Shown here: positions 7,730-15,921 of the stretch, piece by piece
Layout of the letters: every line of letters starts with the position of its first letter
How positions within the stretch are numbered: position 1 is the stretch's first letter
Source of the DNA: Pseudonocardia oroxyli
GTDB lineage: Bacteria; Actinomycetota; Actinomycetes; Mycobacteriales; Pseudonocardiaceae
Assembly (NCBI RefSeq): GCF_900102195.1
Contig: NZ_FNBE01000001.1
Span: 310,001-374,000, forward strand
Length of the DNA stretch: 64,000 nt
Direction of reading: 5' to 3'
Program-made: the position numbers and the translations under genes
The notes under the pieces: generated by a model
What the model was told of the DNA's origin: nothing
Databases searched by the model: none
The model's input: only the letters and a program-made list of their open reading frames with translations

Positions 7730-8721
7730 CGCGCCCGGCTGGGCTGGACCCGCATCGGCTCGCCGGGCATCTTCGGATACTCCGGCGGGTAGGGCATCTC
7801 CCCCAGCCCGTCCGCCTCGTACCACTCCAGGGCGAGCTCGCAGCCGCCGCGCTCGCGCCCCATGTCGGCGTGCGGGTCGCCGCGCTCGGCCAGCAGGCCG
7901 GGAACCGTGCGCAGGGTGAAGTCGTCCGGCTCGGCGTCCGACAGGTCGTCCCAGCTCAGCGGCATCGACACGGTGGCGCGCGGCAGCCCCCGCACCGACC
8001 AGGCGCTCGCGATCGTGCGGTCCCGGGCGGCCTGGTTGAAGTCGAGGAACACCCGTTCGCCGCGCTCCTCCTTCCACCACGCGACGGTCGCCTTCTCCGG
8101 GATCCGGTCGGCGACCCGGCGGGCGAGGGTGATCACGGCGCGGCGGACCTCGATGAAGTCCCACTCCGGGCGGATCGGCGCGAAGACGTGCAGGCCGCGC
8201 CCGCCGGAGGTCTTGGGCCAGCCGGTGAGGCCCGCCTCGTGCAGCACCTCGCGCAGGACGGCGGCGACCTCCACCGCGTCCGCGAAGTCGGTGCCGGGCT
8301 GCGGGTCGAGGTCGATGCGCAGCTCGTCGGGGTGGTCGGTGTCGGGGCGTCGCACGGGCCACGGGTGGAAGTCCAGCGTGCCCATGTTCGCGGCCCAGGC
8401 GATCGAGGCGGGCTCGGTGGGACAGAACGTGTCCGCCGTCCGTCCGCTCGGGAAGGTGACCCTGGCGGTCTCGATGTAGTCGGGTGCCCCCTTGGGCAGC
8501 CGCTTGGCGAAGAACGGCTCTCCGTCCACACCGTCCGGGTAGCGCTTCAGGTTCGTGGGCCGGTCCCGCAGCACCGCCAGCATCGGCTCCGCGACCGCGA
8601 GGTAGTACTCCATCACCTCGCGCTTGGTGATCCCGAGGTCCGGGAACACCACCTTGTCCGGGCTGGTCAGACGCACCTCGCGGCCGCCGACGTCGAGCAG
8701 GATGACCGACTTCGCCGCCAT
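7717..8721 (-). CDS. stand-alone LigD-type polymerase/primase domain protein
   Basis: This 334-residue protein matches the polymerase (PolDom) part of DNA ligase D. It has VRLTSPDKVVFP near the N terminus, NLKRYPDGV, the catalytic carboxylates in RIDLDPQPG, GGRGLHVF, and the C-terminal region up to YPPEYPKMPGEP. In NHEJ this archaeo-eukaryotic-primase-type domain extends or fills ends at breaks, with Ku and a ligase. No Ku, ligase or nuclease domain is in this gene or window, so it is one of the dispersed PolDom paralogues usual in actinobacteria. The start at 8721 fits TAGGTT ending 8 nt upstream. Confidence 0.85.
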   Translation of the reverse strand: MAAKSVILLDVGGREVRLTSPDKVVFPDLGITKREVMEYYLAVAEPMLAVLRDRPTNLKRYPDGVDGEPFFAKRLPKGAPDYIETARVTFPSGRTADTFCPTEPASIAWAANMGTLDFHPWPVRRPDTDHPDELRIDLDPQPGTDFADAVEVAAVLREVLHEAGLTGWPKTSGGRGLHVFAPIRPEWDFIEVRRAVITLARRVADRIPEKATVAWWKEERGERVFLDFNQAARDRTIASAWSVRGLPRATVSMPLSWDDLSDAEPDDFTLRTVPGLLAERGDPHADMGRERGGCELALEWYEADGLGEMPYPPEYPKMPGEPMRVQPSRARQKD

Positions 8722-8729
8722 GGTCGCGA

Positions 8730-8742
8730 AACCTACTACCCT
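8730..8742. promoter_or_regulatory. back-to-back -10 hexamers of a divergent leaderless pair
   Basis: On the minus strand TAGGTT (8735-8730) lies 8 nt before the LigD-like ATG at 8721. On the plus strand TACCCT (8737-8742) lies 7 nt before the ATG at 8750. The two hexamers are separated by one base. Confidence 0.5.
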
Positions 8743-8749
8743 GCTGCTC

Positions 8750-9034
8750 ATGGCGGAGAGCTGGACACGTCGCTTCGACGACGATCTCGCCGGTCTGGAC
8801 CCCACGGACCCGGAGGCGCGCGCCTTCGCCGAGCACCTCGACCGGATGCAGCGCGACCGCCCGTCCTACACCGTGGAGGGCTACCTCGACGGGGTGCGGG
8901 ACTTCGCCGAGTCGACCAACCGGGCGCAGGGCGCCCGGTACTGGGCGGCGGTCACGGTGGTGGTGTTGCTGCTGGTCGGCGTGGTGTGGGTGGTCGCGAA
9001 CGCGCTGGTGAGCATGCTCGGGGCATGGGTGTAG
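8750..9034 (+). CDS. small membrane-anchored protein of unknown function
   Basis: This is a 94-residue protein with an acidic/charged N-terminal region of about 60 residues (RRFDDDLAGLDPTDPEARAF) and one C-terminal membrane helix (about residues 66-88, AAVTVVVLLLVGVVWVVANAL). It is a tail-anchored topology with no recognised domain. The ATG at 8750 is supported by TACCCT 7 nt upstream. It is divergent from the LigD-like gene and lies before msrB, but nothing links their functions. Confidence 0.65.
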   Translation: MAESWTRRFDDDLAGLDPTDPEARAFAEHLDRMQRDRPSYTVEGYLDGVRDFAESTNRAQGARYWAAVTVVVLLLVGVVWVVANALVSMLGAWV

Positions 9035-9078
9035 GGCTCCGCGCGTTGCACCCCACGGCAACCGTTGCCGGGAAGGGT

Positions 9079-9084
9079 TAGCGT
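9079..9084 (+). promoter_or_regulatory. -10 hexamer TAGCGT, leaderless promoter of msrB
   Basis: TAGCGT ends 6 nt before the ATG at 9091, with no ribosome binding site between. Confidence 0.55.
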
Positions 9085-9090
9085 GAACGC

Positions 9091-9510
9091 ATGACTTCTG
9101 GAGTGGAGCCCGCCGCCAAGATCGTCAAGACGGACGAGGAGTGGCGCGCGCAGCTGTCTCCGGCGGAGTACCAGGTCCTGCGGCAGGCGGGGACCGAGCG
9201 GCCGTTCGTCGGGGAGTACACCGACACCACGACGGTCGGGGTCTACCACTGCCGCGCGTGTGGGGCCGAGCTGTTCCGGAGCGAGACGAAGTTCGCGTCG
9301 CACTGCGGCTGGCCGTCGTTCTACGCGCCGGAGAACGCCGCGGTGATCGAGAAGGTGGACACCTCGCTCGGGATGCGCCGGGTCGAGGTGCTGTGCGCGA
9401 ACTGCCACAGCCACCTGGGCCACGTCTTCGAGGGTGAGGGATACCCCACCCCGACCGACCTGCGCTACTGCATCAACTCGATCTCGATGACGCTGGAGCC
9501 CGCCGAGTAG
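9091..9510 (+). CDS. msrB: peptide-methionine (R)-S-oxide reductase
   Basis: MsrB repairs oxidised protein methionine (R-sulfoxide) using thioredoxin. The 139 residues carry both zinc-binding pairs (Cys54/Cys57 in CRAC, Cys102/Cys105 in CANC), the GWPSFY signature at 73-78, HSHLGHVF, and the catalytic Cys127 in RYCINS. Length and motifs are normal, so the enzyme should be active. It is a single gene with its own leaderless promoter and is convergent with hemQ at 18 bp. Confidence 0.96.
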   Translation: MTSGVEPAAKIVKTDEEWRAQLSPAEYQVLRQAGTERPFVGEYTDTTTVGVYHCRACGAELFRSETKFASHCGWPSFYAPENAAVIEKVDTSLGMRRVEVLCANCHSHLGHVFEGEGYPTPTDLRYCINSISMTLEPAE

Positions 9511-9528
9511 GTCGCGGCCGGTCGACGG

Positions 9529-10224
9529 CTACGGGAGGGTGCCCACCAGCGCACCGACCTCGACACGGGGGCCGGTGTAGAAGGGGATCTCCTCGCGGAC
9601 GTGCAGCCGGGCCTCGGTCCCGCGCAGGTGCCGCATGAGGTCGACGATGCGGTGCAGCTCGTCCGCCTCGAACGCGAGGATCCACTCGTAGTCGCCGAGG
9701 GCGAAGGCGGGGACGGTGTTGGCCCGGACGTCCGGGAAGTCCCTGGCCTCCCTGCCGTGGTCGGCGAGCATCGTCCGACGCTCGTCGTCCGGCAGGAGGT
9801 ACCACTCGTAGCTGCGGACGAAGGGGTACACGCAGACGTAGCGCTTGGGGTCCTCGCCCGCCAGGAACGCCGGGATGTGGCTCTTGTTGAACTCGGCCGG
9901 GCGGTGCAGCGCGACCTGGCTCCAGACGGGCACCGAGGCGCGGCCGAGGGAGGTCTCGCGACGCAGGTCGGCGTACGCGGCCTGCAGCGCCTCCAGGTAG
10001 TCCGCGTGCCACCACACCATGTAGTCCGCGTCCGCCCGCACGCCCGCGAGGTCGTACACCCCGCGCACGACGACGCCCTTGCCCTGCAACGCCTCGACGA
10101 ACTCGGTGGCCTGCGTCGCCGCGGCGGCGCGGTCCTCCCCGAGCCGGCCGGGCTCCACCCGGAAGACCGACCACATGGTGTAGCGGATCGTCGCGTTGAG
10201 CTCGGCGTAGTCCAGGCGGGCCAT
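9529..10224 (-). CDS. hemQ: coproheme decarboxylase HemQ
   Basis: This 231-residue chlorite-dismutase-family protein performs the last step of the coproporphyrin-dependent heme pathway: peroxide-driven decarboxylation of coproheme to heme b. The family landmarks [12 protein letters not shown] near the N terminus, [11 protein letters not shown] (with the Tyr used for radical chemistry) and the proximal-His region [12 protein letters not shown] are present. The ATG at 10224 gives the usual MARLDY start; an in-frame ATG at 10233 is an alternative. It lies 94 bp after hemY on the same strand, in a hemE-hemY-hemQ cluster. Confidence 0.93.
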   Translation of the reverse strand: MARLDYAELNATIRYTMWSVFRVEPGRLGEDRAAAATQATEFVEALQGKGVVVRGVYDLAGVRADADYMVWWHADYLEALQAAYADLRRETSLGRASVPVWSQVALHRPAEFNKSHIPAFLAGEDPKRYVCVYPFVRSYEWYLLPDDERRTMLADHGREARDFPDVRANTVPAFALGDYEWILAFEADELHRIVDLMRHLRGTEARLHVREEIPFYTGPRVEVGALVGTLP

Positions 10225-10318
10225 GCGTGACATGCTGCCACGCCCACCCGCCCACCGACCCCACACCCACCGGTCACGCCCCTCACACCGCGTCCGCGCC
10301 GGGGGCGCGGCCGGACCG

Positions 10319-11785
10319 TCAGGCCGAGAGGGTCGCGGCGATCCGCTGGGCCGCGGCACGGGCGGTGGCGACGCACGCGGCGACGCCGACCCCGTGCAGT
10401 GCCGCACCGACGACCTCGAGCCCGGGCCGTCGGGCGGCCTCGATCGCCGCGACCCGCTCGCCGTGCCCCACGGCGTACTGCGGCAGCCCGCCACCCCACC
10501 GCTGCACGTGCGTCGCGACCGGGTCGGCGGTGAGGCCGTGCAGGGTGGCGAGATCGCGGCGGGCCCGCGCGACCAGCTCCGCGTCCGGCACCCGGAGGGT
10601 CGTGGCCTCGCCGAACCGACCCATCGAGACGCGCAGCCGGAGGAGGCCGTCCGGGGAGACGTGCGCCCACTTGCGCGACGAGTGCGTGGCGGCCTTGATC
10701 GCCAGGGGCTCGTCCGCCGCGACCAGCACGCCCGAGGTCTCCGGCCCCTCGATCCCGTCGTAGGCGAGCGCGACCACGGCGGAGGACGCCAGCTCGATCT
10801 CGCCCAGCGGCCGGGCGGCGGGTGTGCCTGCCAGCAGGCGTGCCGCCGCGGGGGCGGGGACCGCGAGGACCACGGCGTCGACGTCGAGATGCTCGGGCGA
10901 CGTGGTCGGACCGAGGGTCACCCGCCAGCCGCCCGGGATCCGGGTCAGCTCGCGCACCGTGGTGCCGAGCCGGAGCTCGGGCTTCGCCGCCTCCACGAGG
11001 GCGTCGAGCAGGGTGCCGTAGCCGCCGGTCAGCGCGCCGAACACCGGACCGGCCTGCGGCCCCGCCACCCGCGGGCCACCGGACTCCGGGGCTCGGTCCG
11101 CAGAACTCGCGGGCCCGTTGCGGGGGACTCGCGTGTCTGGTCCGGGGGACTCGCGGGGTGGGGCGGGCGTCACGGCGGTGGTGGCCGCGTCGGTCAGCGA
11201 GGGGGCGCCCCGGTCCAGGGCCTTCGCCAGCTGCGGGATGGTGGCGCGCAGGCCCAGGGAGTCGACGCGGCCCGCGTAGACGCCGCCGAGCAGGGGCTCC
11301 ACCAGGCGTTCGGCGACCTCGTCGCCGAGGCGGTCCCGCAGGACGGCGCCGAGGCTCGCGTCCTGGCCGGGACGCCAGGTCAGCGGGCGGGTCCGCTCGG
11401 CCGCCACCTCCGCCCGGGCGGCGGGTGAGAGGACCGCGGAGAGGTCGGAGGTCGCCGTCGGGACCCCCATCAGGGTGCCGGTGGGCATCCCGACCGTGCG
11501 CCCGCCCGCGCGGATGGTCGGCGAGGCACCCGTGGGGTGCACGACGCGGCCGGTCAGGCCGAGCTCGGCGACCAGCGCCGGGACCTCCGGCCTGCGGGCG
11601 AGGAAGGCCTCGGCCCCGACGTCGAACGGCACGCCCGCCAGGTCGACGGTGTGCAGCACCCCGCCGACGCGGTCCCGCTGCTCCAGGACGACGATCTCGG
11701 CCGCGGGCCCCAGCAGGGTGCGCAGCCGCTGCGCCGCCGCCAGGCCCGAGACCCCGGCGCCGACGATCGCGATCCGACCCGTCAT
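10319..11785 (-). CDS. hemY: coproporphyrinogen/protoporphyrinogen oxidase (HemY type)
   Basis: This 488-residue flavoprotein has the FAD motif GAGVSG at residues 9-14, [10 protein letters not shown], and the C-terminal FAD-binding region ([17 protein letters not shown]). With HemQ next to it, the substrate is most likely coproporphyrinogen III (the CgoX role). A roughly 45-residue low-complexity stretch rich in Pro, Arg and Ser interrupts the middle of the protein, near [12 protein letters not shown]. In the DNA this stretch contains a 22-bp imperfect repeat at 11097-11162. It starts 22 bp after the hemE stop, so the two are probably cotranscribed. Confidence 0.9.
   Translation of the reverse strand: MTGRIAIVGAGVSGLAAAQRLRTLLGPAAEIVVLEQRDRVGGVLHTVDLAGVPFDVGAEAFLARRPEVPALVAELGLTGRVVHPTGASPTIRAGGRTVGMPTGTLMGVPTATSDLSAVLSPAARAEVAAERTRPLTWRPGQDASLGAVLRDRLGDEVAERLVEPLLGGVYAGRVDSLGLRATIPQLAKALDRGAPSLTDAATTAVTPAPPRESPGPDTRVPRNGPASSADRAPESGGPRVAGPQAGPVFGALTGGYGTLLDALVEAAKPELRLGTTVRELTRIPGGWRVTLGPTTSPEHLDVDAVVLAVPAPAAARLLAGTPAARPLGEIELASSAVVALAYDGIEGPETSGVLVAADEPLAIKAATHSSRKWAHVSPDGLLRLRVSMGRFGEATTLRVPDAELVARARRDLATLHGLTADPVATHVQRWGGGLPQYAVGHGERVAAIEAARRPGLEVVGAALHGVGVAACVATARAAAQRIAATLSA
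11097..11162. repeat. 22-bp imperfect tandem repeat inside hemY
   Basis: Three units (11097-11118, 11119-11140, 11141-11162) share an ACTCGCG core, and the last two share GGGGGACTCGCG. The 22-bp period is not a codon multiple, so each copy is read in a different frame. Confidence 0.6.
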
Positions 11786-11807
11786 CCGCGGGCCCCGACG
11801 TGCGGGC

Positions 11808-12848
11808 TCAGAGCGAGTGCACCAGATCGACCGTGCGGGTGATCATGTCCGGGTCGGTGCCCGGCAGCACCCCGTGTCCGAGGTTGAACACGTGGGACGG
11901 TGCCCGCCTGCCCTCGGCCACGATCCGGCGGGTCTCCGCGGCGACCGAGTCGACGTCCGCGAACAGCACGGCCGGGTCGAGGTTGCCCTGGACCGGGAGC
12001 CCGCCCGCGCGCTGCGACCCGACGTCCAGCGGGGTGCGCCAATCGACCCCGATCACGTCCGCCCCCGCCTCGGCCATGGCCCCGAGCAGCGACCCGGTCC
12101 CCACGCCGAAGTGGAAGCGCGGCACGTCCCGGATCCGGTCCAGGACCGACGCCGAGTGCGGCAGCACGAACCGCCGGTAGTCCCGCTCCGAGAGCGCGCC
12201 CGCCCAGGAGTCGAACAGCTGGACCGCGTCCACACCCGCCTCGACCTGCGCCTCGAGGAAGGTCGCGGTCAGCTGGGCGAGGTGGGCCATCAGGGCGTGC
12301 CAGACCTCGGGCGCGGAGTACATGAGCGCCTTCGTGCGCTCGTGGTTGCGCGAGGGCCCGCCCTCCACCAGGTACGAGGCGAGGGTGAACGGCGCGCCGG
12401 CGAACCCGATCAGCGGGGTCTCCCCCAGCGCGCGCAGCAGCAGCGCCACGGCGTCCGTCACCGGCGCGACCTGCGCGGCGGCGAGCATCGGCAGGTTCTC
12501 GACGTCCGCGGCCGTGCGCACCGGGGACGCCACGACGGGCCCCGTGCCCGGCACGATGTCCACGCCGATCCCCGCCGCGTACAGCGGCACCACGATGTCC
12601 GAGAAGAGGATCGCGGCGTCCACCCCGTGCCGCCGGACGGGCTGCAGGGTGATCTCGCAGGTCAGCTCCGGGTCGAGGCAGGCCTGCATCATCGAGGTGT
12701 CCGCCCGCAGCGCGCGGTACTCCGGCAGCGACCGGCCCGCCTGGCGCATGAACCACACCGGCAGGCGCTCCGGGCGCTCACCGCGGGCCGCGGCCAGGAA
12801 CGGCGAGGCCGACAACGTGCGACGCGGGGAGGTCACCGAGGTGTTCAT
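11808..12848 (-). CDS. hemE: uroporphyrinogen decarboxylase
   Basis: HemE converts uroporphyrinogen III to coproporphyrinogen III, the substrate of the neighbouring HemY. The 346 residues contain both signature regions: [16 protein letters not shown] near the N terminus (with substrate-contacting Arg) and [17 protein letters not shown]. Length is normal. ATG 12848 is preceded by GACGAT at an 8-nt gap, which may be a weak -10. It is the first gene of the hemE-hemY pair. Confidence 0.96.
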   Translation of the reverse strand: MNTSVTSPRRTLSASPFLAAARGERPERLPVWFMRQAGRSLPEYRALRADTSMMQACLDPELTCEITLQPVRRHGVDAAILFSDIVVPLYAAGIGVDIVPGTGPVVASPVRTAADVENLPMLAAAQVAPVTDAVALLLRALGETPLIGFAGAPFTLASYLVEGGPSRNHERTKALMYSAPEVWHALMAHLAQLTATFLEAQVEAGVDAVQLFDSWAGALSERDYRRFVLPHSASVLDRIRDVPRFHFGVGTGSLLGAMAEAGADVIGVDWRTPLDVGSQRAGGLPVQGNLDPAVLFADVDSVAAETRRIVAEGRRAPSHVFNLGHGVLPGTDPDMITRTVDLVHSL

Positions 12849-12928
12849 CGCCGCTCATCGTCCCACACCACCGGTGACGACCCGATCGGAGAGCGGCGCG
12901 CCTGCCACCGGCGCCGACGCCGCCCACC

Positions 12929-12934
12929 TACAGT
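12929..12934 (+). promoter_or_regulatory. -10 hexamer TACAGT, leaderless promoter
   Basis: TACAGT ends 8 nt before the GTG at 12943 and supports that start over upstream in-frame codons. Confidence 0.5.
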
Positions 12935-12942
12935 CCCCGCTC

Positions 12943-13539
12943 GTGCCCGATCCGACCGCCTCCCCTCCGGCCCCGTTCGTCCGCGCGGTCGCCTCGCTGG
13001 ACGGCCTGCGTCCCCGCCGAGAGCTGGTGGTCCGACCGCTCAAGGCGCCGCCGAAGATGGCGCCGTTCGGCTGGGCGTGCACGGTCGAGGCGGACATCGT
13101 CCACCGCGGCGACGGCACCGACGACCTCGACGAGCCCGACACCTCGGGCCGGCTGATCCTGTTGCACGACCCCGCGGGCCAGGACGCCTGGGAGGGCACC
13201 TTCCGGCTCGTCTGCTTCGTCCAGGCGCGGCTCGAGCGTGAACAGCTGGGGGACGAGATGCTCCCCGTGATCGCGTGGTCCTGGCTGACCGAGGCGCTCG
13301 CCGAGCTCGGCGCGGGCCACCGCGCCCTGGGGGGCACCGTGACCCAGACGTCGTCGGTCCGGTTCGGTGACATCGCGGGCCCGAACCGGGACGACGACGT
13401 CGAGCTGCGGGCCTCCTGGACCCCCACCGAGGGGGACGGGGACCTCGCCGCGCACGGCGAGGCCTTCCACCGGCTGGTCGCCACGGCGGCCGGGCTGCCG
13501 CCGGTCGGGGTACGGACGCTTGCGGAGCGAAGTTGTTGA
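12943..13539 (+). CDS. DUF3000-family protein
   Basis: This 198-residue soluble protein is of the actinobacterial DUF3000 family, recognised by LDGLRPRRELVVRPLKAPPKMAPFG near the N terminus, the central GRLILLHDPAGQDAWEG, and the LGDEMLPVIAWSWLTEAL helix. No catalytic motif is known. In actinobacteria it commonly lies between hemE and an RNase D gene, as here. The function is unknown. The long C-terminal HRLVATAAGLPPVG segment is typical of the family. Confidence 0.8.
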   Translation: MPDPTASPPAPFVRAVASLDGLRPRRELVVRPLKAPPKMAPFGWACTVEADIVHRGDGTDDLDEPDTSGRLILLHDPAGQDAWEGTFRLVCFVQARLEREQLGDEMLPVIAWSWLTEALAELGAGHRALGGTVTQTSSVRFGDIAGPNRDDDVELRASWTPTEGDGDLAAHGEAFHRLVATAAGLPPVGVRTLAERSC

Positions 13540-13697
13540 GCGCCGAACGGTCGCAGAGAGTTGACGACCCGAACGCGCTGGTCACGAGCCGGATACGCAG
13601 CGTGGATCACCCGGTTGGGCGCATCATCGTCGACAACGCTGTAACTTTCACCCGGAGAAGTTCGATCGGATACACGACGTTAGACCGCTTGGGGGGC

Positions 13698-13703
13698 TAC
13701 AGT
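13698..13703 (+). promoter_or_regulatory. possible -10 TACAGT before the response regulator
   Basis: TACAGT lies about 105 nt before the GTG at 13808, in the least GC-rich part of the 268-bp gap. It would give a long leader with a small hairpin (arms CACCGGG and CCCGGTG near 13755). Weak evidence. Confidence 0.3.
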
Positions 13704-13807
13704 TCCTCCACGACACCTCCTCGGGCGGTCGGGGACACACTCTCCGTCCGTCACCGGGGTCCCGGTGTTGGTCGGGGGGCAACGACCGACTCCAGGGAGG
13801 TAGTGAC

Positions 13808-14524
13808 GTGGCCGTAGTAGGCCAGGGCACACCCTTGCGCGGCACTCCCGGTGCCGTGCTCCAACCCGCGATGGTTCCTCATCCGCGGGAAGAGCAGTTC
13901 TCCGTGTTGGTCGTCGACGACCACCCGCTCCTGCGGGAGGCGATCGCCGCGCGCCTGCGCTCGATGGGCGCCGGCACGGTCCACGAGGCGGCCTCGGTCG
14001 CCGAGGCCAAGGCGCGCGCACAGGCCAACGGCCCGTGCGACCTCGCGATCCTCGACCTCGGTCTGCCGGACGGCAGCGGGCTGGACCTCGTCACGGAGCT
14101 GCGCCAGCTCGGCTGGAACCGCCTCGTGGTCCTCGCCAGCTCCGACGACCCGTACGCGGTCCGGTCGGCCTTCCAGGCGGGCGCCCAGGCGTACCTCCTG
14201 AAGTCCGCCTCCCCCGCCGTGGTGACCGACGGTGTGAAGCGGGTGCTCGACGGCGGCGTCTACGCCGACCCGACGGTCGCCCCGCTGCTCGCCACCGGCA
14301 CCCGGGTGCCCGGCACCGACAACACCCCGCGGGAGCTCTCGGCCCGCGAGGTCGAGGTGCTGCAGCTCGTGGCGGACGGGCAGTCGAACAAGGAGATCGG
14401 CGAGGCGCTGAACCTCTCCGCGCTCACGGTGAAGAGTCACCTGTCCCGGATCGGGCGCAAGCTCGGCACCGGCGACCGGGCGCAGATGGTCGCGCTCGCC
14501 ATGCGAGCGGGAGTCATCCGCTAG
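13808..14524 (+). CDS. orphan LuxR-family response regulator
   Basis: This 238-residue protein has a receiver domain at about residues 30-150 (acidic pair in VLVVDDH, phospho-acceptor Asp in LAILDLGLPDG, Lys in YLLKS) and a LuxR/NarL helix-turn-helix at about 175-235 (LSAREVEVLQLVADGQSNKEIG). GTG 13808 is chosen because AGGGAGGT lies about 6 nt upstream. No histidine kinase is adjacent. Its stop abuts the GTG of the RNase D gene with no gap, suggesting coexpression with an RNA-processing enzyme. Phosphorylation partner and targets are unknown. Confidence 0.88.
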   Translation: MAVVGQGTPLRGTPGAVLQPAMVPHPREEQFSVLVVDDHPLLREAIAARLRSMGAGTVHEAASVAEAKARAQANGPCDLAILDLGLPDGSGLDLVTELRQLGWNRLVVLASSDDPYAVRSAFQAGAQAYLLKSASPAVVTDGVKRVLDGGVYADPTVAPLLATGTRVPGTDNTPRELSAREVEVLQLVADGQSNKEIGEALNLSALTVKSHLSRIGRKLGTGDRAQMVALAMRAGVIR

Positions 14525-15784
14525 GTGACGCCACAGCACGACCAGGGGGGCGGGCCGGCTCCGCACGAGAACGACGCGGAGACCGGTCCCTCCGCCGTGC
14601 CCCTGCTCCGGCCCGCCGACGGGATCCCCGACGTCGTGCGGGACGCGTCGGCGCTGGCCAGGACGGCACAGGCGATCGAGGCGGGCTCCGGCCCGATCGC
14701 CGTGGACGCCGAGCGCGCCTCCGGGTTCCGCTACTCCCAGCGGGCCTACCTGGTGCAGCTGCGCCGGGCGGGCTCCGGGTCGGCTCTCGTCGACCCGATC
14801 CCGCTGGCTGGTGACCTCACCGCGCTCGCGCCCGCCATGGACGGGCCCGAGTGGGTGCTGCACGCCGCCTCCCAGGACCTCCCCTGCCTGGCCGAGGCCG
14901 GGCTGCGACCCGCCGCGCTGTTCGACACCGAGCTCGCGGGCCGGCTCGCCGGGCTCCCCCGCGTCGGGCTCGGGCCGCTCACCGAGCGCATGCTCGGGCT
15001 CGCCCTCGAGAAGGGCCACGGCGCGGCCGACTGGTCCCGGCGGCCGCTGCCCGAGGACTGGCTGAACTACGCGGCGCTCGACGTCGAGGTGCTCGTCGAG
15101 CTGCGTGACGTCCTGGCCGACCTGCTCCGCGAGCAGGGCAAGCTGGACTGGGCGTACGAGGAGTTCGAGGCCGTGCGCACCGCCGGACCGCCGCCGCCGC
15201 GCACCGATCCGTGGCGGCGGACGTCCGGGATCCACAAGGTCCGCAAGCCCCGCGCGCTCGCCGCCGTGCGGTCGCTGTGGGAGGCGCGGGACACGCTCGC
15301 CGCGGAACGGGACGTCGCGCCCGGACGGGTGCTGCCGGACTCCGCGATCATCGAGGCCGCGGTCACCAACCCGCCGGACGCGCGGGCGCTGTCACAGCTC
15401 CCGGTGTTCCGGGGCCGGGCGCAGCGGCGCCTGGAGTCGTACTGGTTCGGAGCCCTGCGTGCCGCACAGGCCCTGCCGGACGCGGAGCTGCCGCGCTCCT
15501 CGGCGCCCACCGACGGCCCGCCGCCGGTCTCGCGCTGGGGCGACCGCGATCCCGCCGCCGCAGCCCGGCTGGCCGCCGCGCGCACCGGGCTGGCCGAACT
15601 CTCCGAACACTGGTCGATCCCCGTGGAGAACCTGCTCCAGCCCGACCTGATGCGCAGGCTGTGCTGGTCCCCGCCCGAGGACGGCGACGTAGCCGCCTTC
15701 CTGCGCGCCGGTGGGGCGCGGAACTGGCAGGTGGAGCTGACGACGCCGGTTCTGGAGAAGGCGCTGGCCGCACGGTCGAGCTGA
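14525..15784 (+). CDS. RNase D-like 3'-5' exonuclease with HRDC domain
   Basis: This 419-residue protein has a DEDD-family exonuclease domain at about residues 50-220: the first acidic pair in VDAERASGFRYSQRA, HAASQDLPCL, and the final motif YAALDVEVL with Tyr and Asp (DEDDy). An HRDC nucleic-acid-binding domain follows (about 235-320). It matures or degrades RNA 3' ends. GTG 14525 directly follows the response-regulator stop. Residue 1-30 is a Gln/Pro-rich tail. Length fits actinobacterial RNase D proteins. Confidence 0.9.
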   Translation: MTPQHDQGGGPAPHENDAETGPSAVPLLRPADGIPDVVRDASALARTAQAIEAGSGPIAVDAERASGFRYSQRAYLVQLRRAGSGSALVDPIPLAGDLTALAPAMDGPEWVLHAASQDLPCLAEAGLRPAALFDTELAGRLAGLPRVGLGPLTERMLGLALEKGHGAADWSRRPLPEDWLNYAALDVEVLVELRDVLADLLREQGKLDWAYEEFEAVRTAGPPPPRTDPWRRTSGIHKVRKPRALAAVRSLWEARDTLAAERDVAPGRVLPDSAIIEAAVTNPPDARALSQLPVFRGRAQRRLESYWFGALRAAQALPDAELPRSSAPTDGPPPVSRWGDRDPAAAARLAAARTGLAELSEHWSIPVENLLQPDLMRRLCWSPPEDGDVAAFLRAGGARNWQVELTTPVLEKALAARSS

Positions 15785-15799
15785 CGTCCGCCCCCCGCT

Positions 15800-15896
15800 G
15801 ACGCTTGGGCGTCCCAAGCGTCGCTGAGCGGTGCTTGGGCGTCCCAAGCGTCAACCGGCGCCCCCGGCCCGCCGACGCTTGGGCGTCCCAAGCGTC
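15800..15896. repeat. three copies of a 23-bp palindrome between convergent genes
   Basis: Copies at 15800-15822, 15832-15852 and 15874-15896 each have arms GACGCTTGGG and CCCAAGCGTC around a CGT loop; the middle copy lacks the first two bases. The cluster fills the gap between the RNase D gene and the convergent monooxygenase genes, so it can serve as a multi-hairpin bidirectional terminator. Confidence 0.8.
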
Positions 15897-15921
15897 ACCA
15901 CACGCCGCGGCCCCCCGCGCC

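Noticed and set aside
10223..13241. Long plus-strand open frames opposite hemY and hemE
   Set aside because: They are by-products of high GC content and show only Arg/Pro/Gly-rich sequence; the minus-strand frames carry all known motifs.
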